DNA of 64,000 nt from Xanthomonas indica (GCF_040529045.1 NZ_CP131914.1:476001-540000), one strand, 5' to 3'; positions 33,534-43,377 are shown, counted from the first letter of the stretch. Program-made: numbers and translations. The notes: generated from the letters alone by a model not told the origin.

Positions 33534-35609
33534 TCACTCCAGCCGCTGCGCGCTGCCCGCAGCGATGGCCGCATCGAGCAGGCGGTCGACCTCGCGATCG
33601 ACCTGCGCGCTCAATTCGCCCTGCCGTGCGCCCAGTTCGCCCTGCTGCCGGCCCAGCGCGGCCTGCTGTTCGCCGAGCGCGCGCATCTTCGCCGCCAGCG
33701 CGTCCTGACGCTGCGCAAGCGCCGCCTGGGCATTCGCCTGCGCCTTGGCAGCGACGGCGTCCATGTCGATGCGGTCCAGCGCCCGCGCCGCGGCCTCCTG
33801 CGCCAGCTTGCCTTGTTCCCGGCCCAGCTCGCCCTGCTCGCGTCCCAGTGCCCCCTGGCGCTTGCCGAGTTCGCCCTGCTGCGCGCCCAGCTTGCCGATC
33901 GGCTCGAACAGCGCGTCGAAGCGGGCCAGCAGCGCAGGATCGTGCACCACATAACGCTTGCCGCCGCGGCGGAACCACAGGCCATCGCCCTGGGTCTCGC
34001 GCTTCATGCTGGCGAGTTCGTCGCTGCTGCCGCTCATCGTCGAATGGTTGCCCTTGACCCGGACATACGACTGTTCGATTTGGCCGTTGTGGGTTTTCTG
34101 CATCGACCGCGTGCTGATCCGCGAGCCGATGGCCGGCGGGGCAGCCGGGACGGCCGGTGCCGGGGGCGCAAGCGGCGCGGGCGGCGGCAACGGTGCGGCC
34201 GGCGGCGGCGCGCGACGCGAGGTCGTCGCAGAAGTGGCGGAGGTGGCAGACATCGCCGAGGTCGCCGCACGCGGCGGCAGCGGCGTCCCGGGCACGTTGG
34301 CGGCACGGGCAGCGGCGCCGTCATCCATGGCCGTGTCGTTGTCCGTGTCCGCATCATCGGCGGCGTCGGCCGCCTTCTCCGCTGCTTCGGCGGCTGCATC
34401 GGCAGCGGCCTCGGCGGCCTCGGCAGCCGCATCGGCCGCCTCGGCTGCGGCGTCGGCCTCGGCGGCGGTCGGTGCCGCTGCATGAGCGGAACCCGACTTG
34501 CTGGCAGGCGCGACGGAATGGCCGGGCTGGGCCACCAGGCGCAACGGCGCCACGCCAAGCACGGTCACTGCGGTCAGGATCAGGGCCGCGCCCAGGCGCG
34601 GAAAAGCGGACGTGGTCTGCAGCATCAGCAATCTCCGTTTCAGGCTCAGGAAGGTCGGCGAAGCGCTGGCCAGGCCGGCGCTGGGCCGCGGCGCCACACC
34701 CAGCTGCACCAGCAGCCGTGCGTAGTCGTGACGGCAATGACGGTGGCCGGCGACCACGGCCGCATCGCAGGCCGCCTCGCGGGCCAGGGCGTACTCGCGG
34801 TTGGCCAGGTGCACCAGCGGATGGAAGAAGAACAGGTGCTGCGCCACCGCCGGCAGCAGGCCCCACCACAGGTCGCGGCGCTGCAGGTGCACCAGCTCGT
34901 GGGTCAGCGCCATGTCCAGATCATCGGCGCGCAGGCTGGCCATGCGCCGCGCCGGCAGCAGCAGCACCGGCTGCCACGGCCCGATCAGCTGCGGCGAATC
35001 GATGTGCGCGCACAGCCGCAGCTGCGGCGGCTGGCGCAGGCCGTGCGCCTCGGCGGCCAGGCGCAGCGCGCCGAGCAGAGCGGCGTCGGTGCACGGCGCC
35101 GCCGTGCGCGCGCGCTGGCGGCTGCGGCGGTAGGCCAGCACGCTGTGCGCGGCGCAGACCAGCACGCCGGCCAGCCACAACGCCGCCAGCGCCTGCGCCC
35201 ACGGCCAGGCCGCCGCGGCGGCCGATGCCGGCGGGGAGGCGAGCGTCCCGGCGCTCACCTTGGCGGTGGCATTGACATTGAGCTGCATGGGCGTGGCCGC
35301 CGACATCGACACGGGCGGCGTCGCCGCGCGTGCCTGCATTGCCGGCGCCGTGGCGATAGCCGTCGGTGCGGCCACCTGCGCCGGCGCGGCCGGCAGCACC
35401 GGCAACTGCACCGCCCCGGCCCACAGCAGGCCCAGCACGCTCTGCGCGGCCACCAGCCACCACAGCCGGCAACGCGTCGCCGCCGGCAGGGTCGGCAGCC
35501 AGCGGCATAGCGCCCAGATCAGTGCGACCAGCACCACCGTCTGCACACTGGTCGCCAGCAGCCGCGACAGCAGAGTCTCGAACACGTCCGTCCCCAACAG
35601 GCTGTGCAT
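33534..35609 (-). CDS. M56-family membrane metallopeptidase (BlaR1-like) with heptad-repeat tail
   Basis: This 691-residue protein begins with membrane helices (TSVQTVVLVALIWALCRWLP and others) and has the M56 zinc motif HELVH (about 237-241) facing the cytoplasm, as in BlaR1/MecR1 sensors. A further helix (LGAALILTAVTVLGVAPLRL) follows. No penicillin-binding sensor domain is present. Instead there are a long Ala/Glu-rich stretch, a Pro-rich stretch and, near the C-terminus, short repeats of the type GELGREQ that recur about every seven residues and should form a coiled coil. It follows the BlaI-type repressor by 3 bp and probably controls it by proteolysis. The signal sensed is unknown. Confidence 0.82.
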   Translation of the reverse strand: MHSLLGTDVFETLLSRLLATSVQTVVLVALIWALCRWLPTLPAATRCRLWWLVAAQSVLGLLWAGAVQLPVLPAAPAQVAAPTAIATAPAMQARAATPPVSMSAATPMQLNVNATAKVSAGTLASPPASAAAAAWPWAQALAALWLAGVLVCAAHSVLAYRRSRQRARTAAPCTDAALLGALRLAAEAHGLRQPPQLRLCAHIDSPQLIGPWQPVLLLPARRMASLRADDLDMALTHELVHLQRRDLWWGLLPAVAQHLFFFHPLVHLANREYALAREAACDAAVVAGHRHCRHDYARLLVQLGVAPRPSAGLASASPTFLSLKRRLLMLQTTSAFPRLGAALILTAVTVLGVAPLRLVAQPGHSVAPASKSGSAHAAAPTAAEADAAAEAADAAAEAAEAAADAAAEAAEKAADAADDADTDNDTAMDDGAAARAANVPGTPLPPRAATSAMSATSATSATTSRRAPPPAAPLPPPAPLAPPAPAVPAAPPAIGSRISTRSMQKTHNGQIEQSYVRVKGNHSTMSGSSDELASMKRETQGDGLWFRRGGKRYVVHDPALLARFDALFEPIGKLGAQQGELGKRQGALGREQGELGREQGKLAQEAAARALDRIDMDAVAAKAQANAQAALAQRQDALAAKMRALGEQQAALGRQQGELGARQGELSAQVDREVDRLLDAAIAAGSAQRLE

Positions 35610-35612
35610 GGC

Positions 35613-35999
35613 TCAGTCCTCTCGCCGTTGCGATTGCAGTTTGGCCACGAGGGCCTCCAGTTCGGCCAGTTCCGTGTCGCTGACCTCGGCGCGCTGCGAC
35701 ATCCACGCCACGAACGGCGACACCGAACCCTGCAGGGTCTTCTCGACGAAGCTGCCGACCGCACTGCGCACCACGTCGTCCTGGCCGCTGGTGGCGGCGT
35801 AGCGGTACACCCCCTGCACCTGGCGGCGGCGCAGATAGGCCTTGGCGCGCAGCCGCTCCATCATGGTCAGCACCGTCGAGCGCGCCAGCCCGCGGGCCTC
35901 GCCGAACCCGGCGGCGACCTCGCCGACGCTGGCATCGCCGTGCTCGGCGATGTACTGCAGCAGGGCCAGTTCCTGGTCCCCGATCGATTTGCGGCGCAT
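35613..35999 (-). CDS. BlaI/MecI/CopY-family transcriptional repressor
   Basis: The 128-residue protein is a compact winged helix-turn-helix regulator. The recognition part lies in VAAGFGEARGLARSTVLTMM and the wing in LRRRQVQGVYRYA, with a helical dimerisation tail (VGSFVEKTLQGSVSPFV). BlaI-type repressors are inactivated when the partner M56 protease cleaves between the two parts. The ATG at 35999 was chosen because it opens MRRKSIGDQELALLQY, a normal family start, while the upstream frame is not coding-like. It is followed 3 bp later by the M56 gene, and two candidate operators lie 17-60 bp upstream of its start. Confidence 0.88.
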   Translation of the reverse strand: MRRKSIGDQELALLQYIAEHGDASVGEVAAGFGEARGLARSTVLTMMERLRAKAYLRRRQVQGVYRYAATSGQDDVVRSAVGSFVEKTLQGSVSPFVAWMSQRAEVSDTELAELEALVAKLQSQRRED

Positions 36000-36015
36000 C
36001 CGCCCACTCCGGTGA

Positions 36016-36058
36016 CTACACGTGTCGGCAAAGCTACCCATGACGACAACTGTCGTCA
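36016..36058. promoter_or_regulatory. Two BlaI-type operators upstream of the repressor gene
   Basis: Two dyads lie upstream of the BlaI-type gene. The first, at about 36018-36025, is the palindrome ACACGTGT within TACACGTGTC. The second, 36041-36058, is TGACGACAACTGTCGTCA with 8-bp perfect arms around two bases. Both carry an ACA-NN-TGT core, which matches the BlaI/MecI consensus TACA-N2-TGTA. This predicts autoregulation of the repressor/M56 pair. Binding is inferred from the pattern. Confidence 0.65.
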
Positions 36059-36621
36059 ATAGGTCGCAGGTCATGGGCGGGCGGTCGACTGCAGGCTGGC
36101 GATGGCGTCCGTCGGGGAGGCCCCAGTGGTGCCACATCGCATGCCGGCGGATGTCGCGTCGGTCCTTGGCTAACGGTCGTCCACGCGTCACGCAGGCGTG
36201 CGGGACGGGTCGGCATCCACCGCCGCCAATGCACGCGTTCGCCGCAGAAGTCCGTCGCGATCCGCCGCGTTCGTGCAGGGACGAGAGCGCCCTATACCCA
36301 GGTATCGCCCCACATACGCAGGGCAGCCAGGGCTGTACCAACGCGCAATGGTGCGAGCGCACATGCGATGCAAGAATGCTCCGCATCGCTTCACGCCGCT
36401 GCATTCACCTCGGGAAGTGCGCTGTCGCGCGGATGCGCCGTTCGTCTCCACCGATCCGGAGCGAGCCGCCGCAACTGCCGCGCGCGACATCCCTGGTCCG
36501 CGCCCCGCACCGCCGGCGCCCTCCCATCGCAAACGCACAGCCAGCCGGGCCGCCGCGAGGCCGCCGCCCAGCGCTGGGTGCGCGCCTGCGCCACCGCTTC
36601 CCCCTGCACGCTGGACCCGCC
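36059..36621. other. Intergenic region upstream of TonB receptor gene
   Basis: This stretch of about 560 bp separates the BlaI operator region from the TonB-dependent receptor gene. Open frames on both strands cross it, but none shows recognisable protein composition or a good start. It must hold the promoter of the receptor gene; no Fur-type or other operator was recognised. Confidence 0.45.
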
Positions 36622-39012
36622 ATGCACGTGACTTCCTCCCATCTTCGTGTCGCCGTTCTACCGCTGCCCGCACCGCATCGCGGCATTCGGCCCGGCACGC
36701 CGTCGGTGCTGTCCGCGGCGCTGGGCGCCTGCCTCGCCGCGTCGGCGGCGCATGCCGCAGAGGCGGCCACCAGCGCCGATCCCGGCACCACCCCCACCAC
36801 GCTGTCCGCGCTGGACGTGGTGGCCTCGCCGCATGCGGCCGCGGTGGCGCCCACCCAGGTGGTGGGCCCGAACCGCTATGTCATCAATGCCGGCGACATG
36901 GACGCCGACCTCGCCGGCAGCAACGGCCTGGCGCGGCTGAAGACCGTGCCAGGCGCCAGCTATACCGCCACCGATGGCCTGGGCCTGGACGTCTCCGCCA
37001 CCAGCCTGTTCGTGCGCGGGTTCCGCATGAACGAAATGGGCATCACCTTCGAAGGCGTGCCGTTGAACGACAGCGGTTTTCTGTCGCTGACCGGGAACAG
37101 CGTGGTCAACGTCGGCGTGCCGGATGCCATCGGCTCCATCACCGTCAGCCCCGGTGCGGCGCCGGTGAGCGTGTTCTCCAGCAGCGCCAACGGCGGCGCG
37201 CTGGAGTATCGCCTGGGCGAACCGAAGGACACGCCCGGCCTGCGCCTCAAGCAGGGGGTGGGCAGCGACGCGACCCGGGTCACCACGGTCTCGGCGCAGA
37301 GCGGGCAACTCGGCGATACCGGCCCGAAGGTGCAGGTCGACCTGCAACGGCTGGGCGCGGACAAATACCAGGGCGGCGGCACCCAACGCTTCCTGCGCGG
37401 CGACCTGAAGGCGACGCAGGACGTGGCCTGGGGCACGTTCACCATGTTCCTGTCCGCCAGCCACGCGGCGATGTGGGGCTACAACAACCTGTCCTTCGAC
37501 ATGCTCGACAAGCTCGGTTGGCACGCCGACAGCGTCTATCCCGACTACGCCAAGGCCTATGCGGTCGCCCTGCCGCAGAACGCCGGCGCGTCCTGTGGCG
37601 CCTATAGCTGCGGCGTCCTGGCCGGGCTGCTGCCGTACGACACCGGCCAGGTCACCGACGACCGCATCGCCTCGCTCGCGCACGACTTCCATGTCTCCGA
37701 CGCGCTCAGCGGGCGCGTGCAGGTCTACAGCGCGCGCAGCCGCACCCACGCCACGCTGAGCGATCCGACCACGCCTTCGCCCAATGGCGCGCCGTTCTCC
37801 GAGCAGGTGCAGGTGCCGCACCTGCAGCGCAGCGGCGCCCTGCTCACCCTGACCTACCTGCTCGGCCGCCACACCCTCAGCGCCGGCCTCTGGGACGAGC
37901 GCTCCACCGCCGACGCGGCGACGTTCTGGTACACCGAGCCGCTGCTGGGGCAAGGCGCGCCGCTGCGCACCATCGGGCCGTGGGACACGTACGGCCCGGC
38001 GTTCAAGACCGACAACGCCTCGCACTGGACCACCCGCGCGCGCCAGGCGTACGTGCACGACGACATCGCACTGAGCGACACGCTGGTGCTGGGCGTGGGC
38101 GCCAAGGCAGTGGATTTCCGCACCCGCGGTGGCGGTGTCGGCGATGCACCGGACCGGCCTGCGTCCGGCACGCTGCGCGCCAGGCGCGCGTTCCTGCCGC
38201 ACCTGTCGCTGTTCTGGAGCCCGACCACGCAGACCGATGGCTTCATCGACCTGGGCAGCACCATGAACGGCTTCCGCGTCGCCCAGCGCGGCAACATCGG
38301 CTATACCGCCTCGGCCTGGACCGTCCCCGACCAGGCCACGTTCGACCGTCTCGCCCGCCACCTGCAGCCGGAGCAGGACTGGAACCTTACCGTCGGCGGC
38401 ACCCATCGCCTCGACCGCGCCACCGTCACCGCGGACGTGTTCTACGGCGACATCCGCCACCGCCTGCTGTCCGCCGCGGTCGGCACCCAGTTCGCGCAGG
38501 TCAACACGGTGCAGGTGATGCCGAAGATGCACACGTTCGGCGCCGACCTGGGCGTGACCGCCGACTTGACGCCGCACCTGCAGTTCTACCAGGGCGTGGC
38601 ATTGGCGCGCTCGGTGTACGACCGCGATGTCGTCGTCGACGGCAGCGTCTACCCGACCCAGGGCAAGGCGCAGCCAGGCTATCCGCAACTGTCGCTGGTC
38701 AGCGACCTGTCGGCGCACCTGCGCCACTGGCGTCTCGGTGCCACCAGCACCGAGTACCTGCATCAACCCTTCACCTACGAGAACGACCTGCGCGTGCCGG
38801 CGTTCTGGCAGGTCAACGCGTATACGGCCTACACGCTGGGCCCCGACAGCCCGCTGCCCGGCCTGGAGCTGCGCCTGGACGTGAGCAACCTGCTCGATCG
38901 CCACAACATCGGCACCGCCAACATCGCCGGCTCGGCATTCGCCGGCGACTACCAGACGCTGCAGCGCAGCGCGCCGCGGCAACTGCTGTTCAGTACGTCC
39001 CTGGCGTTCTGA
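36622..39012 (+). CDS. TonB-dependent outer-membrane receptor
   Basis: The 796-residue protein has an extended signal peptide (SVLSAALGACLAASAAHAAE) and a plug domain with LFVRGFRMNEMGITFEGVPLND, typical of TonB-dependent receptors. The rest is beta-barrel sequence, ending in LLDRHNIGTANIAGS and a terminal aromatic residue (QLLFSTSLAF) as needed for outer-membrane insertion. It imports a ligand such as a siderophore or carbohydrate across the outer membrane using TonB energy. No adjacent inner-membrane transporter or sigma/anti-sigma pair points to the ligand. The ATG at 36622 was chosen because it begins the signal peptide. Confidence 0.85.
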   Translation: MHVTSSHLRVAVLPLPAPHRGIRPGTPSVLSAALGACLAASAAHAAEAATSADPGTTPTTLSALDVVASPHAAAVAPTQVVGPNRYVINAGDMDADLAGSNGLARLKTVPGASYTATDGLGLDVSATSLFVRGFRMNEMGITFEGVPLNDSGFLSLTGNSVVNVGVPDAIGSITVSPGAAPVSVFSSSANGGALEYRLGEPKDTPGLRLKQGVGSDATRVTTVSAQSGQLGDTGPKVQVDLQRLGADKYQGGGTQRFLRGDLKATQDVAWGTFTMFLSASHAAMWGYNNLSFDMLDKLGWHADSVYPDYAKAYAVALPQNAGASCGAYSCGVLAGLLPYDTGQVTDDRIASLAHDFHVSDALSGRVQVYSARSRTHATLSDPTTPSPNGAPFSEQVQVPHLQRSGALLTLTYLLGRHTLSAGLWDERSTADAATFWYTEPLLGQGAPLRTIGPWDTYGPAFKTDNASHWTTRARQAYVHDDIALSDTLVLGVGAKAVDFRTRGGGVGDAPDRPASGTLRARRAFLPHLSLFWSPTTQTDGFIDLGSTMNGFRVAQRGNIGYTASAWTVPDQATFDRLARHLQPEQDWNLTVGGTHRLDRATVTADVFYGDIRHRLLSAAVGTQFAQVNTVQVMPKMHTFGADLGVTADLTPHLQFYQGVALARSVYDRDVVVDGSVYPTQGKAQPGYPQLSLVSDLSAHLRHWRLGATSTEYLHQPFTYENDLRVPAFWQVNAYTAYTLGPDSPLPGLELRLDVSNLLDRHNIGTANIAGSAFAGDYQTLQRSAPRQLLFSTSLAF

Positions 39013-39200
39013 GGGAGCGGCACGCGCGTGCACGCCAGCGGCGCGCATGCATCGGGCTGACACGGCGTTCACGGCGATGCCACGCCGGCGCGACTAGAAG
39101 TTTCCGCACCGGTCCGCCGACGCATGCCGCGTCCGTCGGCACTCGCCGCCACCCGTGGCGCCCCGCGACCGCAGCGGCTTCTGGACAGCAGGACATCGGC

Positions 39201-39377
39201 ATGAGCGACGATCCCCGCAACACCGGTTCGCCCGACCGCGACCGCATCAACCTCCACGAAGACTACGAAGTGCGCTACTGGACGCAGGCGCTGGGCGTGT
39301 CCGCCGACGAGTTGCGCGCCGCGGTGCAGGCCGTGGGTAGCAGTGCCGCGGCGGTCCGCGCGCACCTGCACAAGTGA
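39201..39377 (+). CDS. DUF3606 small protein
   Basis: The 58-residue product reads MSDDPRNTGSPDRDRINLHE and continues with DYEVRYWTQALGVSADELR, a signature of the DUF3606 family of short stress-associated proteins with unknown function. It is hydrophilic, without a signal peptide. It ends 19 bp before the start of ligD on the same strand, so it is probably the first gene of a ligD transcript. Related small proteins are often found near genome-maintenance and general stress genes. Confidence 0.8.
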   Translation: MSDDPRNTGSPDRDRINLHEDYEVRYWTQALGVSADELRAAVQAVGSSAAAVRAHLHK

Positions 39378-39396
39378 CGCGGGCCGGGCCCGCGCC

Positions 39397-42027
39397 ATGA
39401 GCCTCGCCGACTACCGCCGCAAACGCCGCTTCGACAAGACCCGCGAACCGGAGCCGGGCAAGCCGGTGCCGGCGGGGCAGCGGCCGATCTTCGTCGTGCA
39501 GCTGCATCACGCCAGCCGCCGCCATTACGATTTCCGCCTGCAGGTCGGCGATGCGCTGAAGAGCTGGGCAGTGCCCAAGGGGCCGAGCTACGACCCCAAG
39601 GTCAAGCGGATGGCGGTGGAAGTGGAAGACCATCCACTGGACTACGCCACGTTCGAGGGCGAGATCCCCCAGGGCGAATACGGCGGCGGCCACGTCGCCC
39701 AGTTCGATCACGGCGTGTGGAGCAGCGCGCACGACCCGGAAGCGCAACTGGCCAAGGGCCATCTGCGCTTCGAGTTGTTCGGCGACAAGCTCAAGGGCGG
39801 CTGGCATCTGGTGCGCTCGGGCAAGCCGGCGCGGCAGCCGCAGTGGCTGCTGTTCAAGGAGGACGACGCCTTCGCCAGCGATCTGGAAGCGGACGACCTG
39901 CTAGCCGATGTCACCGCGGCGCCGGCGCAGGACGTCAAGCGCGCCGGCGCCGGCAAACCCGACAAACGCAAGGCCACGGTCGTCGCCGCACCGGTCCGCA
40001 AGGGCCGCCGCACGAACTGGGCCAAGCTCGCCCAGGCGCTGCCGGCGGCTGTGCCGGCCGCCGCACCGGACGGGCCCTTCGCCGCGCAACTCGCCCGGCT
40101 CGGCGACGCGCCGCCGCAGGGCGAACACTGGATCCACGAGATCAAGTGGGACGGCTACCGGATCCTGGCCACCGTCGCCGATGGCGTGGTGCGGTTGTGG
40201 TCGCGCAATGCGATCGAGTGGACCGACAAGATTCCCGAGATCCGCGACGCCATCGCCGCACTGGGCCTGCGTTCGGCGGCGCTGGACGGCGAACTGATCG
40301 CCGGCAAGGGGACCAAGGAGGACTTCAACCTGCTGCAGGCGGTGCTGTCCGGCGAGCGCCAGGGCAAGCTGGCGCTCGCCCTGTTCGACCTGTTGCACCT
40401 GGACGGGATCGACATCGCCGCCGCCCCGCTGTCCGAGCGCAAGGCATTGCTGCAGCGGCTGCTGCAGGGCGCCGATGCGCACCTGGCCTTCAGTTCGCAC
40501 ATCGACGGCGATGGCGACGCGGCGTTCCAGCTCGCCGGCGCGCAGCACTTCGAAGGCATCGTCTCCAAGCGCGCCGACCGCGGCTACCACGGCGGCCGCA
40601 GTGACGACTGGCGCAAGACCAAGCAACTGCGCTCGGAGGAATTCGCGGTGGTCGGCTACACCGCGCCCAAGGGCAGCCGCAGCGGCTTCGGCTCGCTGCT
40701 GCTGGCGCGGCCGGATGCCGAGCACGGCTGGCTGTACGTGGGACGCGTGGGCTCCGGCTTCTCCGACGCCTTGCTGCGCGAGGTGACCGCACTGATCGGC
40801 AAGGCCGGCAGCGCCACGCCCAGCGTGCACGTGCCGACCACCGAGACCGACCTGCGCAGCGCGCGCTGGTTCGCGCCGCGCTTCGTGGTGGAAGTGTTCT
40901 ACCGCGGCATCGGCGGGCAACAATTGCTGCGCCAGGCCTCGCTGAAGGCGGTGCGCCCGGACAAGGACATCGCCGACCTGGGCGATCGCGACGCACCGGC
41001 GCCGCGCGCGGCGGCCGCGCGCGCAACACCGCCGGCCAGGAAGGCCAAGACGGGCAAAACGGCCAAGGCGACCAAGGCGACCAAGGCAGCAAAGGCGGTC
41101 GGCGCGAAGGCCGCCAGCGCCAAACGCGGCGCCGCAGCGGTCGACAGCGCGCGCACGCCGCCGCCGCTGTCCAGCCCGGGCCGGGTCGTGTTCCCCGACA
41201 TCGGCGCGACCAAGCGCGAGGTCTGGGACTACTACAACGCGGTGATGGACCACCTGCTGCCGGAGATTGCCGGACGCCCGCTGTCGATCATCCGCTGCCC
41301 GGCCGGCGCCGAACGCGCGTGCTTCTTCCAGAAGCACCACACCGCCGGGCTGGAGCTGGTGTCGTCGGTGCGCTTGAAGGAGGAGAGCGGCATCCAGGCC
41401 GAGTATCTGGTGGTCGAGGATGCGGCCGGGCTGCTGGAACTGGTGCAGTTCAACGCCTTGGAGTTCCACCCCTGGGGCGCGCATGCGCAGCGCCCGGACG
41501 TGGCCGACCGCGTGGTGTTCGACCTGGACCCGGGGCCGGACGTGCCGTTCGCCGAGGTCAAGCGCGCGGCCACCGACATCCGCAAGCTGCTCGCCCAACT
41601 GGAGCTGGAGTCGTTCCTGCGCGTGTCCGGCGGCAAGGGCCTGCACGTGGTGGTGCCGCTGGCGCCGGGCTGCGACTGGGACCTGACCAAGCGCTTCGCC
41701 CATGGTTTCGCCGACGCCCTGGCGCAGTCGCAACCCGAGCGCTTCCTCGCCACCGCCAGCAAGCGCCTGCGCAACCAGCGCATCTTCGTCGACTACCTGC
41801 GCAACGGCCGCGGCGCCACCGCGGTGGCCTCGTACTCGCTACGCGCGCGCGCCGGCGCGCCGGTGGCGATGCCGCTGGCCTGGAGCGACCTGCCCAAGCT
41901 GCACCGCGCCGACGCCTTCAAACTGCGCGACGTGCCGGGCAAGCTGAAACGGCGACGCAAGGATCCCTGGGCCGGGATCGACGCGTTGAAGCAGAACCTT
42001 GCGCGCTGGGCCAAAGCGGAGAAGTGA
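39397..42027 (+). CDS. ligD: multifunctional DNA ligase D
   Basis: The 876-residue protein has the order phosphoesterase, ligase, polymerase. The 3'-phosphoesterase domain (about 1-170) has HHASRRHYDFRLQVGD. The ATP-dependent ligase domain (about 210-560) has the adenylated lysine in HEIKWDGYRI (Lys250), then ALDGELIAG and YRGIGGQQLLRQASLKAVRP. A basic Lys/Ala linker (about 545-580) joins it to the polymerase/primase domain (from about 588), with VFDLDPGPDVPFAEV and SGGKGLHVVVPL. LigD performs non-homologous end joining with Ku, but no ku gene is in this window. It follows a DUF3606 gene by 19 bp and converges with an SDR gene across a repeat. Confidence 0.95.
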   Translation: MSLADYRRKRRFDKTREPEPGKPVPAGQRPIFVVQLHHASRRHYDFRLQVGDALKSWAVPKGPSYDPKVKRMAVEVEDHPLDYATFEGEIPQGEYGGGHVAQFDHGVWSSAHDPEAQLAKGHLRFELFGDKLKGGWHLVRSGKPARQPQWLLFKEDDAFASDLEADDLLADVTAAPAQDVKRAGAGKPDKRKATVVAAPVRKGRRTNWAKLAQALPAAVPAAAPDGPFAAQLARLGDAPPQGEHWIHEIKWDGYRILATVADGVVRLWSRNAIEWTDKIPEIRDAIAALGLRSAALDGELIAGKGTKEDFNLLQAVLSGERQGKLALALFDLLHLDGIDIAAAPLSERKALLQRLLQGADAHLAFSSHIDGDGDAAFQLAGAQHFEGIVSKRADRGYHGGRSDDWRKTKQLRSEEFAVVGYTAPKGSRSGFGSLLLARPDAEHGWLYVGRVGSGFSDALLREVTALIGKAGSATPSVHVPTTETDLRSARWFAPRFVVEVFYRGIGGQQLLRQASLKAVRPDKDIADLGDRDAPAPRAAAARATPPARKAKTGKTAKATKATKAAKAVGAKAASAKRGAAAVDSARTPPPLSSPGRVVFPDIGATKREVWDYYNAVMDHLLPEIAGRPLSIIRCPAGAERACFFQKHHTAGLELVSSVRLKEESGIQAEYLVVEDAAGLLELVQFNALEFHPWGAHAQRPDVADRVVFDLDPGPDVPFAEVKRAATDIRKLLAQLELESFLRVSGGKGLHVVVPLAPGCDWDLTKRFAHGFADALAQSQPERFLATASKRLRNQRIFVDYLRNGRGATAVASYSLRARAGAPVAMPLAWSDLPKLHRADAFKLRDVPGKLKRRRKDPWAGIDALKQNLARWAKAEK

Positions 42028-42231
42028 AGCCCCTCTCCCTCCGGGAGAGGGGTTGGGGTGAGGGTACGGGCGCAGCCTCGTGCAGTCGGACTGAGCATGG
42101 CAGATGTCCGGACTGCCGGAATGACACGAGCGACCCGCACCCTCATCCGCCCCTTCGGGGCACCTTCTCCCAGCGGGAGAAGGGAGTCACAAGCCCCTCT
42201 CCCACCGGGAGAGGGGTTGGGGTGAGGGGCC
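42028..42231. repeat. CCCTCTCCC-type double-hairpin repeat, copies 2 and 3
   Basis: Two modules lie back to back between the convergent ligD and SDR genes. The first (42028-42066) has GAGAGGGG paired with CCCCTCTC and ends GGGGTGAGGGT. The second (42139-42231) begins CACCCTCATCCGCCCC, has the GAGAAGGG/CCCTTCTC-type hairpin and ends with another GAGAGGGGTTGGGGTGAGG. The modules match those at 8.15, 59.3 and 61.1 kb. Together they leave no room for a gene in 42028-42271. Confidence 0.8.
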
Positions 42232-42271
42232 GACCGCTAGCCAACGCACTGGCCACCATCCCACCCCGCAA

Positions 42272-43306
42272 CTACCCCGTCGGCCCACCCATCACCGGCA
42301 GGATCGCGCCATTGATGTAGCTGGCAGTAATCGGCGACGCCAGGAACACATAGGCCGGCGACAGTTCCTCCGGCTGCGCCGGGCGCCCCATCGGGTTCTG
42401 CTTGCCGAACTCGGCCACATCCTCGGCGGGCTTGTCGGCCGGATTGAGCGGCGTCCACACCGGCCCCGGGGCGACCGCGTTGACGCGGATGCCGCGCGGC
42501 TGCAACTGGCTGGCCAGGGCCATGGTGAAGGCATGGATCGCGCCCTTGGTCGCCGAATAGTCCAGCAGCGACTTGCTGCCGAACAACCCGGTTTCCGAGC
42601 CGCTGTTGACGATCGCCGCGCCGCGCTTGAGATGCGGCAGCGCCGCGCGCGCCATATGGAAATAGCCGGCGATGTTGGTCTGCAGCGTCTCCTGCAGATG
42701 TTCCTCGCTCAGGTCCTCCAGCGCATCGCAATGCAACTGGAAGGCGGCGTTGTTGACCAGCACGTCGAGCCCGCCGAAGGCGCGCACGGTCTGCGCCACC
42801 GCGTCCTCGCAGAACGCCGGATCCTTCACGTCGCCGGCGATGGTGATGCAGCGGCGGCCTTCGTTCTCGACGTGCTGGCGGGTGACCTGCGCATCCTCGT
42901 GTTCGTCCAGGTACAGCACCGCCACATCTGCGCCCTCGCGCGCGAACAGCACCGCCACTGCGCGGCCGATGCCCGAGTCGGCACCGGTCACGATCGCGCT
43001 CATGCCGCGCAGCTTGCCGCTGCCCACGTACTCCGGCGCCTCGAAACGCGGCTGCAGCGCCAGTTCGTGCTCGTTGCCCGGCTTGGCCAGGTGCTGCTTG
43101 GGCATGCGTTGCGGCTGCTTGCGCGGCCCGGCCTGCCCGGCGTCGCCCGGCTTGGCGCGCTTGGGCTTGGGCTTGGCGTCGCCGGCATCGACCGCACGCT
43201 GCAGCGCGCGCTGCTGCTGCGCGGTCTTGGCGCTGGACGAGGATGCGGCGCTGCTGCGCTTGGACGGGGCGGACGGGGTGGCGGCAGGACGCTTACGGGA
43301 GGCCAT
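42272..43306 (-). CDS. SDR oxidoreductase with long basic N-terminal extension (YghA/GsiB type)
   Basis: The 344-residue protein has a Ser/Lys/Pro-rich N-terminal stretch (about 1-85), then a classical short-chain dehydrogenase. The nucleotide site is VTGADSGIG (105-113), the NNA motif is VNNAAFQ, and the active-site Tyr250 and Lys254 sit in DYSATKGA. The C-terminal QPEELSPAYVFLASPITASYINGAILPVMGG is typical of the group that includes YghA and glucose/ribitol-dehydrogenase-like stress enzymes. It probably reduces a small carbonyl using NAD(P)H; the substrate is unknown. The ATG at 43306 opens MASRKRPAATPS. It lies in a group of stress-linked genes next to ligD. Confidence 0.85.
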   Translation of the reverse strand: MASRKRPAATPSAPSKRSSAASSSSAKTAQQQRALQRAVDAGDAKPKPKRAKPGDAGQAGPRKQPQRMPKQHLAKPGNEHELALQPRFEAPEYVGSGKLRGMSAIVTGADSGIGRAVAVLFAREGADVAVLYLDEHEDAQVTRQHVENEGRRCITIAGDVKDPAFCEDAVAQTVRAFGGLDVLVNNAAFQLHCDALEDLSEEHLQETLQTNIAGYFHMARAALPHLKRGAAIVNSGSETGLFGSKSLLDYSATKGAIHAFTMALASQLQPRGIRVNAVAPGPVWTPLNPADKPAEDVAEFGKQNPMGRPAQPEELSPAYVFLASPITASYINGAILPVMGGPTG

Positions 43307-43377
43307 CGGCAATACTCCGGATGCGGGAGGAGGACGCGGTGGCGCAGCCCTCCTCGAAGGGAAGGAAGAGGCGTCGC

